Assembly: GCA_039034015.1 (NCBI GenBank)
Contig: JBCCBM010000002.1
Coordinates: 310,001-374,000, forward strand
From: Acuticoccus sp039034015
Lineage (GTDB): Bacteria; Pseudomonadota; Alphaproteobacteria; Rhizobiales; Amorphaceae
Length of the DNA stretch: 64,000 bases
Direction: 5' to 3'
In this document: positions 15,589 to 22,933 of the stretch, one piece after another
Position numbering within the stretch: the stretch's first letter is position 1
Layout: each line of letters begins with the position of its first letter
The notes under the pieces: generated by a model
The model's database searches: none
What the model saw: the letters and a program-made list of their open reading frames with translations, nothing else
What the model was told of the DNA's origin: nothing
Made by a program: the position numbers and the translations under genes

Positions 15589-17034
15589 TCAGTAGCGTCG
15601 AATGTACCGTTGAGTTTGCAGGGTGTTCGACACCGCGTCCACCAGGTCAAGCCGCGACAAGGTGCGTAAGGAGACGGTCTTTGCGACCCCATGACGGTTG
15701 GCAAACGCGGTGAGCGCGGCCCACGATTGGTCTTTAAAAAGTTTGTTGGCGGGCCCGGCGTCAAACCCTGCGGCGGTCAACGCCTGTTGCAGCATGCCCC
15801 AGTGTTTGGGCGAAAAAAGATAGGCAAGATCAAGGTCGTAGACGGCGCCCGTGCCCGCCGCACCGGCCGCGTCAGCGGACCTGACCAGGGCGAGCGCTGC
15901 GGGAAGGTCGCGCGGGCCACCAATCCCCTCGATGGCAAAATAGGCGGCGAGCGGGTGGGCCTCAAGGATGCCAGCCTCCACCGCAGCGTCCGCAACGCGC
16001 CTTGCGAGGGTGAGGTTGCCAAGCCGCGCTTCCACGAGGGCAAGGTTGGCAAGCGCGGGCAGATGGCCGGCGCGCACCGCATCGGCAAAGCCGCGCCGGG
16101 CCTTTGTGAGCCGCTCATAGGTGTGCGGGCCCTTGCGCAACGCTGCGACGGCGGCGCGATTGTCGGCGATCCCTTTTGCCACATCGATGGCAGGGAGGGG
16201 GCGTGAGCCCTCCGCCACCGCGCACGCCCGCGCCCGGCACGCAGGGGTTGGGATCGGCGGGTAGGGCGCAAGCGATGCAACCTCCACCGGCCCGCGGCAG
16301 GTGAGCGCGAGGGTGCAGCCTTTGGTGAGGCGCGTGCCGGCGGTCGGCGCGGCCGTCGTGCCTTTTTTGACCAAGAGGCGGGCGATCAGGACAGGGTCGA
16401 GGCCGCCGTCATCGCCAATTCGTACGAGGAGCGTTGGCTCCACGCGCGTGCGCGTGCCGATGGTGAGCGTGTCGAACACGGCGCCCACTTCGGTCTCGTA
16501 GAGAGAAATGCAGCCCCAGGTGGCGCCGCGGCCGATTTTCCGCGCGTCGTTGGTGCCGTGGATGAGATAATATTTCCACGAAAAGTTCATCGCCCTTGTG
16601 CCGAGCGGGTTGTCGGACGAGGCTTTGACCATGGCCGGCAGCGTTGGGTCTCGCCGGCGCGCGCGGGGCGTTGGCCACCAGCTGGGGTCCACCCGCTTAG
16701 ACGTGATGCGCGTGCGCCCCAGCGGAATGTGCGCGTGGGGCCGGCCGATGCCCACACGGTATTGCCGCACCACGCCGTCGGCGTTTTTCACGAACATGCG
16801 GCGGTTGTCCATGTCGGCCAGAACCGCCTCGCGCCGCTTGAAGGGCACGCGTTCGGCCTCGTCTGCGGGGAGGACGAGGGCCGAGCGGGTTTGGCCGAGC
16901 ACAAGTTCGGTGATGGAAAGGTGCGTGGACGGGTTGGCCGAAGCCGGTGGGGCCGCGGGGGTGTCAAACAGGGTGTCGGCCAGCGCTGAGGTGGCCGCAA
17001 CGGCAAAGAGGGCGGCCAGGAGCGCGGCGCGCAT
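15589..17034 (-). CDS. L,D-transpeptidase family protein (YkuD) with C-terminal helical repeats
   Basis: 481 residues with a signal peptide ending ATSALAD. The YkuD domain spans about residues 65-210. It has YRVGIGRPHAHIPLGRTRI, PLGTRAMNF and YLIHGTND (His159), and the catalytic block reads ATWGCISL (Cys175). The usual block is SHGCIRL, so the conserved His is a Trp here and the Arg a Ser. Residues 300-400 look like Sel1/TPR helices, and 425-465 resemble a peptidoglycan-binding domain (LQQALTAAGFDAG, ALTAFANRHGV). It should form 3-3 crosslinks or attach proteins to peptidoglycan if active. The start at 17034 gives the signal peptide and lies 1 nt after the upstream stop. Confidence 0.8.
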   Translation of the reverse strand: MRAALLAALFAVAATSALADTLFDTPAAPPASANPSTHLSITELVLGQTRSALVLPADEAERVPFKRREAVLADMDNRRMFVKNADGVVRQYRVGIGRPHAHIPLGRTRITSKRVDPSWWPTPRARRRDPTLPAMVKASSDNPLGTRAMNFSWKYYLIHGTNDARKIGRGATWGCISLYETEVGAVFDTLTIGTRTRVEPTLLVRIGDDGGLDPVLIARLLVKKGTTAAPTAGTRLTKGCTLALTCRGPVEVASLAPYPPIPTPACRARACAVAEGSRPLPAIDVAKGIADNRAAVAALRKGPHTYERLTKARRGFADAVRAGHLPALANLALVEARLGNLTLARRVADAAVEAGILEAHPLAAYFAIEGIGGPRDLPAALALVRSADAAGAAGTGAVYDLDLAYLFSPKHWGMLQQALTAAGFDAGPANKLFKDQSWAALTAFANRHGVAKTVSLRTLSRLDLVDAVSNTLQTQRYIRRY

Positions 17035-17035
17035 G

Positions 17036-18520
17036 TCAGCTTCCGCGGGCGATGGCGGGGTATCCAAGTGTTTGCATCATAATATCCACCATCTGACGTT
17101 GTGCTTTTGAATATCGGTGCTGCGCTTCAACGTTGTAATATTTCATAGATGGATACTTTAGTGCGATATAGTTCGACAGCGAGCAATCGTTGTTGCCCGG
17201 GCGCACATATTCGTGAACGACGTTGAGCCCCGCGCGGCGCAACCGTTCAATTTCAGCCGAGACGGCGGGGTCGCGGCCATAGCGCCGGTCGCTGGTGACG
17301 TAGACCAGGTGGTCGGGGTCGCCGAGGCCAACATTTGTGAGGGCGAGGAGCCCGGTTTCCTTGCCGTTGTTGACGTTGGCCGTGACGCCGCCGCCGTTGG
17401 TGTTGTTGTGCAAGGTCAGCGCCTCCCGCCGGCCGCCAAAGTGGCGCATCACGAATTGTGTGTACGCGGGCGCGGGTGCGCGGAGCCTGCATGCGGCCCG
17501 CTCATCCCGCGTTGCGCCAAAATTGCGGTTGGGGTCGATGGGGCCAAAATTGCGGCTTTCCCGCGCGTTCACGGCCACAAACTTGCCGCCATAGCGCACG
17601 ATGGCGTGGACGGCGGCGGTGAATGCGGCGTTTTCATTGTCGTGGGGGAGGAACCAGACGGGGCCGTCCGGCGCGTCGAGATTTTCAAAAACCGAAAAAC
17701 TCCACGGGGCGGGGCGGCCACGCTCGCTCACGCTCTCGCGGGTCATGCAGATGCGCGCGTTGCCGAAGACGTCAAGGTTGGCGCGCACGTCCGGCTCGCG
17801 TTGGCTGGCAAGGTCAAGGCACCGGTCAGGAAGACCCCGCAGAGCCCGCGCCTCCTCCCGCAGGATGGCGATTTCGGGGGGCGGGGCGGGCGGTGCGGCA
17901 ATCCGCCCCGCGTTCACCGGGCAGCCATCAAGGGTGGGCCCGGTGCCAAGGGTGCCGTTGTAACCGGTGCAGTCGCCGGGCGGGGGCGTTTGCGCGGTGT
18001 CGGGCAGCGCGGCGATGGAAGCCTGTGCGGGGTCGGGCGCGCGCTCGTCAAACTGCGGCGGGTCGTCCTGGCGGGCAACGCCGCGCACATCGGCCCATCC
18101 AGCCGCGGTCCGGCTTTCGTCAAACGCCTGGAACTGCGGGCCCTTCTCGGCGCGCACGGCCAACAGATGGTCCGCGAGGCGCGTTGGAAATTCTGGCGCG
18201 TCAACGCCAGAGATGCCCTGGCTCTGCGCAAAGCTTGCTGCCGCGCCCGACAAGGCCGGCACCCCGGGCGCAAGATCGGCCCGCTCCAAAAGGCCCACGC
18301 GCTCGAACGCCAGCGCCATCAGGCATTCGTCCATGGCGCTGTTGCCGCCGCCCCACAGCTCGCGGATGATGTGCGACAAATCTTCATCCGTCAGCGTGTC
18401 GACCGCCACGCACCCCGCGCCCTGGGGGTTGACCGCCGCTGCCGGCCCAGCCGCCACAACCAGCGCGGCGAGCGCCATCGCTGCCCCACGCACCAGCCAG
18501 TTTGTCCAATCCCGCCCCAT
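17036..18520 (-). CDS. Secreted M14-like metallopeptidase (copy A), first gene of the island A operon
   Basis: 494 residues, exported (N-terminal hydrophobic segment to AAGPAAA). Residues 1-275 are unassigned with a Pro-rich linker. The C-terminal domain carries, in the order found in zinc carboxypeptidases, HDNE (His293-Glu296), DPNRNF (329-334), LHNNTNGG (His371) and YYNVEAQH (Glu465). These correspond to HxxE, the substrate-binding Asn-Arg, the third zinc ligand and the catalytic Glu of M14. A paralogue with the same motifs lies at 58600-59445. The frame stays open far upstream, but that part is antisense to the caspase gene; the ATG at 18520 is the sensible start. A peptidoglycan-peptide substrate is plausible but inferred. 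Confidence 0.7.
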   Translation of the reverse strand: MGRDWTNWLVRGAAMALAALVVAAGPAAAVNPQGAGCVAVDTLTDEDLSHIIRELWGGGNSAMDECLMALAFERVGLLERADLAPGVPALSGAAASFAQSQGISGVDAPEFPTRLADHLLAVRAEKGPQFQAFDESRTAAGWADVRGVARQDDPPQFDERAPDPAQASIAALPDTAQTPPPGDCTGYNGTLGTGPTLDGCPVNAGRIAAPPAPPPEIAILREEARALRGLPDRCLDLASQREPDVRANLDVFGNARICMTRESVSERGRPAPWSFSVFENLDAPDGPVWFLPHDNENAAFTAAVHAIVRYGGKFVAVNARESRNFGPIDPNRNFGATRDERAACRLRAPAPAYTQFVMRHFGGRREALTLHNNTNGGGVTANVNNGKETGLLALTNVGLGDPDHLVYVTSDRRYGRDPAVSAEIERLRRAGLNVVHEYVRPGNNDCSLSNYIALKYPSMKYYNVEAQHRYSKAQRQMVDIMMQTLGYPAIARGS

Positions 18521-18646
18521 GGCGCGACCATCGGGGCTTTCGTGGGGCCTCGCAACCGCAAAAGGCGAATCGCCGCCCGATGGTGTATCCTCCCTCCACT
18601 CTGTTATGAGATAGCGTCTGCCTAAATGCGCGAGGGGAGCGCCAGG
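18521..18646. promoter_or_regulatory. Divergent promoter region, island A (M14-like operon / caspase A)
   Basis: A 126-bp spacer between the start of the eight-gene operon and the caspase-like gene. It contains a 9-bp inverted repeat (accatcggg at 18527-18535, cccgatggt at 18576-18584), 40 nt apart, which could be a pair of operator half-sites or a loop in the operon leader. No certain promoter hexamers were identified. The arrangement suggests coordinated expression. Confidence 0.4.
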
Positions 18647-21514
18647 GTGAAGTATATTTCGGCTGCACCAATTTTCTCGGTGCTGACACTTTTCATCATG
18701 TTTTTCGTGGCCGCGGATGATGCGGTTGCCAAGCGTTACGGCATCATCATCGCCAACGCATCGTTCGACCTCAAAACCATTCCGCCCGTGCCCTTTGCGG
18801 ACGAAAATGTGGACGCCATGCGCGCCACCTTCCGCGATGCGCTTAAAATTCCGGATGAAAATATCCGCGTTTACAAGGACCTCACCCGTTCGCTGATGGA
18901 CCTCACCTTTGTGAGCACGGTGGAGGGCCGCTCGCGCCTGGCAGGCCTGCTGCGCCCCGGTGACCGCGATGCGGAGGTCTTTGTCTATTACGTCGGCCAC
19001 GGCGCGCGGGCGATGACACCGGGCGCCTCCTGCGCAAGCCCGCCCTGCGGCGCGGCCTACCTTTTGGGGCGCGATGCGGATCCGCTCGCCCTCTCGCGCA
19101 CCGCCTTCAGCCACGACGAACTTGTCAAAAACCTCGCCGCCGAGCGGGACCGCCACTTCCCCGACGGCCGCGTCACCCTCTTCATCGAGGGGTGCCTGTG
19201 CGGTGAGACGCAAAACGGCCCGCTGATCCCCTCGTCCATGGCGCTGCCTGTCCCGGCGCCCGCACTTTTGGAAACCCGCCGCACGGTGGGCGTTGCGCAG
19301 TTCATCGCCGCCGGGCGCGATGATGTGGCCCACGGCGACCAAAATCTTGGCCGCAGCGTCTTCACCCATTTTCTTGCCAACGCGCTTTATGGCGAGGCGG
19401 ATGAGGATGGGGACCGGACCATCACCCCCCACGAGCTTGACGCCTTCCTCGCCGATCGCGTGGCCGACCACACGCGCGATGCGCTCGGCAAAACCCAGCG
19501 GCCGGATGTGTCGCTGCCCGACGCGCCGCTGGTGCTGGCGAGCCTCCCCGAGGCGCCGCAGGTGGCGCCCTGGAACCGCGAGGCGCTCTTGCAGTTTGAG
19601 CTGATGCTGGACCTTGAGCTTGATGCGCCCGATGGCAGCCCCGGCGACCGGGAAAGCCGATTGAAGCGCCTTGAGGGCCTTGCCAGCCGCTGCGATGCCA
19701 TCGGCTGCGGCCGCATCGTGCCGGACCGGGTGGAGGCGCTGGACGCCAAGATCGGCCGGTTGTCCACCACAATTCAGCGCTGCCGTGACCGTTCGGTGCT
19801 CTTGCCGCGCTATCTCGACCCCGCGCTCGCCCGCCACCTCGACCGCCTGGTGGACGACCAAACCCGCGAGTGCGGCATCAGCCGCGCCTTTGCCGCGTGC
19901 CAGGCCTCGGGCAACCCGGAAAGCACCGCGTGCGGCTGCCTTCTTGACCCGGACGGCGCCGGCTGCGGGGATGCGGCGCGTGCGGCCTGCGCCATCGCCT
20001 ACGACCGCGCCGTCGCGAAGGCGAGCGCGGACCGCACCTTTGCCCCGCTGGACGCCTTCGCCCGGGCCGAGCGCACCTGCCCCCATGCGGGCGCGGCCTC
20101 CATCGCAAGCGGCCGGGAAGCGGTGTGCCGCGCGGCCTTTGACGGCGTGAGCGACCCCGCCACCTTCGCCGCACGCGCCGCCGCGCTCCCCTCCTGCCCA
20201 CAAGCGGCGCGTCCGGTGGCGCCGACGCCGCTCCCCGAAACCCCGGTGGCTGTCGCGCCGCTGGGCGACTGCCGGGCTGAGGCCGCGCGGGCAACGGCCG
20301 ATGCGCCCAACGCCGCGCTGGCACAGCTTCTCACCACAACCACCTGCAAGGACGTGAACCGTTCCGTCTCGCGCATCGTCCGCCAGCGGGTGATGGCGGC
20401 CGAAGATGCCGCCGCCGACGCGCGCACCGAGGCCGAGCGCGCCCGCGCAAAGGCGACGGTGGAGGCGCTGCAAGCGAATTTTTCGGAGATTTTTCCAGGC
20501 GTTTTGGCCGGCCGGCTTGCCGCCACCCACGCGCGCCTTTCCCGCCCCGCCTGCGGCATTGCCTATCGCAACGCCCAGGCGACCGGGCGCCGCGGGCCGC
20601 TGGAGCGCTTTGCCATCGACCGCGATGACGATTGCCCCGATGAGGTGATGGCCGCCCGCGCCGCGCTCGCCTCAGTGTCGTGCGGGGATGCGTTTGCAAC
20701 CCTCAACCGCAACGACCCGTCCGCCCTTGCCAATTTCTTGCGCCGGCACGACCACTGCCCGGCCCAAATGGGTCAGGTCCGGCAAATTCAGCTCGCGCTC
20801 GCCAGCGCCTGCTATGATGGCGCGATGCAAACGGTGCGCTTTTCTCGCAACGAAACCGGCCTTCTGGCCGGTGAGCGGGCGCTCAGCGCCTGCCGCGCCG
20901 CCCACGGCACCATTGGCGCGGAGCGTGTGGGCGCGGTGCGCAGCGAGATCGGCGCCCGCCGCGCGGTCTACAACCGCCCGCGCACGTTCGTGGCCGTCTT
21001 CGAGGGGCTCGACTTCAACGGCGGCGACCTTCCCGGCTATGGCCGCGGCGTCACCGCCTACAATTTTGACGCCTGCGCCCGGCAGTGCGCCTCGGTGAAC
21101 GGGTGCCGCAAATTCACGTTCAACACCCAGGCCAACCGCTGCTTCCTCAAATCGGGAGGCATTGTGACGCCCTATCCCACCGCACGCTCGGGCGAAATCT
21201 ACAAGAGCCGCGCCGAGGCGGAGCGGGCAGGTCACAACACCAACCGCGGCGGCTCACTGACCCTGGAAAATGGGATCGACTTCCCCGGTGCGGATTACAA
21301 CCACCAGGGCATCCGCCCCGTCAGCCACGAGCGGTGCCGCGCCATTTGCCAGGGCGATCGCAACTGCCGGGGCTACTCCTACGTGCCAAGCTCAAACTGG
21401 TGCTGGCCAAAGCACTACATCACCGGCCGCACCCCGCGGCAGGGCGTCATTTCCGGTGAAAAGACCGCCGGCCAGTCCTACGGCGCGGCCTACGTCACGG
21501 AGCTGATGCGCTAA
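18647..21514 (+). CDS. Secreted caspase-like protease with two PAN/Apple domains (caspase A)
   Basis: About 955 residues. After a signal sequence (to AADDAVA) comes a C14 caspase fold: YGIIIANASF, YYVGHGA (His118) and LFIEGCLCG (Cys183), where the common C-x-S-G has Cys for Ser. An EF-hand-like loop DEDGDRTITPHE (252-263) closes the domain. Residues 320-770 are Cys-rich helical repeats. The C-terminus holds two PAN/Apple-like domains (about 779-845 and 868-930) with paired cysteines. GTG at 18647 is preferred over ATG at 18626 because GAGGGGAG lies at proper distance. It is paired divergently with the M14-like gene, as is caspase B with its own M14-like partner. Confidence 0.82.
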   Translation: MKYISAAPIFSVLTLFIMFFVAADDAVAKRYGIIIANASFDLKTIPPVPFADENVDAMRATFRDALKIPDENIRVYKDLTRSLMDLTFVSTVEGRSRLAGLLRPGDRDAEVFVYYVGHGARAMTPGASCASPPCGAAYLLGRDADPLALSRTAFSHDELVKNLAAERDRHFPDGRVTLFIEGCLCGETQNGPLIPSSMALPVPAPALLETRRTVGVAQFIAAGRDDVAHGDQNLGRSVFTHFLANALYGEADEDGDRTITPHELDAFLADRVADHTRDALGKTQRPDVSLPDAPLVLASLPEAPQVAPWNREALLQFELMLDLELDAPDGSPGDRESRLKRLEGLASRCDAIGCGRIVPDRVEALDAKIGRLSTTIQRCRDRSVLLPRYLDPALARHLDRLVDDQTRECGISRAFAACQASGNPESTACGCLLDPDGAGCGDAARAACAIAYDRAVAKASADRTFAPLDAFARAERTCPHAGAASIASGREAVCRAAFDGVSDPATFAARAAALPSCPQAARPVAPTPLPETPVAVAPLGDCRAEAARATADAPNAALAQLLTTTTCKDVNRSVSRIVRQRVMAAEDAAADARTEAERARAKATVEALQANFSEIFPGVLAGRLAATHARLSRPACGIAYRNAQATGRRGPLERFAIDRDDDCPDEVMAARAALASVSCGDAFATLNRNDPSALANFLRRHDHCPAQMGQVRQIQLALASACYDGAMQTVRFSRNETGLLAGERALSACRAAHGTIGAERVGAVRSEIGARRAVYNRPRTFVAVFEGLDFNGGDLPGYGRGVTAYNFDACARQCASVNGCRKFTFNTQANRCFLKSGGIVTPYPTARSGEIYKSRAEAERAGHNTNRGGSLTLENGIDFPGADYNHQGIRPVSHERCRAICQGDRNCRGYSYVPSSNWCWPKHYITGRTPRQGVISGEKTAGQSYGAAYVTELMR

Positions 21515-21603
21515 AGCGGCGCGGTCTGTCGTACGCTACCAGTGATTCGCGCACGCGCAGCAAACGACCCGCCGCGCGGGCGCGCACTCAAAAAGGGCCC
21601 AGA

Positions 21604-22854
21604 ATGCGACACGTCCTCCTTTGCGTGGCCCTTTGGGCGCTGATGGTGCCAATGGCGCCAATGGCGCACGCCACCCCAGCGTCGTTGGAGCGCAAGGTGG
21701 GCGAACTCTTGATGGTGGGTTTTCCCGGCAAACGGCCGGGGGCGCGGGGCGTTGAGGCGGTGCGGCGCGAGGTTGCGGCGGGGCGCGTTGGCGGCGTCAT
21801 CCTGTTTCGCGCCAACATCGGCTCGCTCTCGGATGTGGCGGCGCTCACCGGGGCGCTGCAGCAAGCCGCGCCAACCCCCCTCTTCATTGCCGTCGACCAG
21901 GAGGGGGGGCGCGTGCAACGCCTTCGCGCCCGCGATGGGTTTCCGGGCACACCGTCCGCCGCCGCGGTTGCCGCGCGCACGACGCCGGCCGGCGCGCGCG
22001 GCGTCTACCGCCCCATGGCGCAGGGCCTCTCAGACCTTGGCATCAACGTCAATTTTGGGCCGGTCGCCGATCTCAACACCTATCGCAACAACCCCATCAT
22101 CGGGCGTCTTGGCCGCAGTTTTGGCGCCGACCCTGGCCAGGTGGCGGCCTACGCCGGCGCGTTCGTGGACGCTCACCGGGAGTTTGGCGTTGCGACTGCG
22201 CTCAAACACTTTCCGGGCCATGGGTCGAGCCGGGGCGACACCCACAAGGGCTCTGTGGATGTCTCCCGCACCTGGCAGGAGGCGGAGCTGACGCCCTTCA
22301 AGGCGCTCGCCGATGCGGGGCGGGCGGACATGGTGATGGTGGCGCACGTGTCGCTGCGCCGGCCGGGCGTTGCGGACAGTGCCGGGCCCGCGTCGCTGTC
22401 ATCGGCGGTGGTGGATGGGCTCTTGCGCCAGCGCCTTGGCTATGACGGGGTTGTGGTGTCGGACGATATGGACATGGACGCTGTGCGCAACGTCACCGGT
22501 CGCCGGGCGGGGGCGGTGGCCGCGCTTTTGGCGGGCGTTGACCTTCAGATCTATTCCGACCATCGCGGCGACCCGGCGGGGCTGATCGCTGATCTGCGCA
22601 GCGCCTTGTTGTCGGCCGCAGCGCGGGACCCGCGCGTTGCCCGCCGCATTGAGGAGGCGCACCGGCGCATCACGGCGCTGAAATCGCGCATGGGGGCAAC
22701 AGCCTTCGCCACGGCGGCCTTGCCCGGCTGGCGCGCCCCCGTGCCCCGCCCAGCGCCGCGCGGGCCGGCCGACCCCATCGCCGCCAAGCTTGCCGCCGCC
22801 GCACAAGCGACGGAGGGTCTTCCCGCGCTTGTCCTGCCCCCCCGCCGACCCTAA
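21604..22854 (+). CDS. Exported glycoside hydrolase family 3 (NagZ-like beta-N-acetylhexosaminidase)
   Basis: 416 residues. The GH3 catalytic domain shows IAVDQEGGRVQRL, FGPVADLNT and KHFPGHG (201-207), then the NagZ-specific GDTHKG loop with an Asp-His acid/base pair (212/214). The nucleophile is in VVSDDMDMDAV. NagZ normally acts in the cytosol on muropeptides, but this protein begins with a signal peptide ending MAHATPA, so it should act in the periplasm. It lies 89 bp downstream of caspase A on the same strand, strengthening a cell-wall theme for island A. The C-terminal 60 residues are a Pro/Ala-rich tail. Confidence 0.86.
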   Translation: MRHVLLCVALWALMVPMAPMAHATPASLERKVGELLMVGFPGKRPGARGVEAVRREVAAGRVGGVILFRANIGSLSDVAALTGALQQAAPTPLFIAVDQEGGRVQRLRARDGFPGTPSAAAVAARTTPAGARGVYRPMAQGLSDLGINVNFGPVADLNTYRNNPIIGRLGRSFGADPGQVAAYAGAFVDAHREFGVATALKHFPGHGSSRGDTHKGSVDVSRTWQEAELTPFKALADAGRADMVMVAHVSLRRPGVADSAGPASLSSAVVDGLLRQRLGYDGVVVSDDMDMDAVRNVTGRRAGAVAALLAGVDLQIYSDHRGDPAGLIADLRSALLSAAARDPRVARRIEEAHRRITALKSRMGATAFATAALPGWRAPVPRPAPRGPADPIAAKLAAAAQATEGLPALVLPPRRP

Positions 22855-22933
22855 CTGCGCGATCCCCATCTCCGATCGTGCAGCCTGGAGGCAAGAGGCG
22901 AAGGGTTCTGTGGGGGTTGGGCCAAACGCCGGG

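Noticed and set aside
18521..20530. Long open extension of the M14-like frame to 1164 codons on the minus strand
   Set aside because: It is antisense to the caspase A gene, lacks a signal peptide at its own start and has shadow-type composition; the true start is at 18520.
9392..22854. Island A as a prophage or integrative element
   Set aside because: No integrase, transposase, att-like direct repeats or tRNA at the borders; base composition and codon use look like the surrounding genes.
22855..22933. Terminator between the NagZ-like and ABC exporter genes
   Set aside because: No stable stem was visible in this 79-bp gap.
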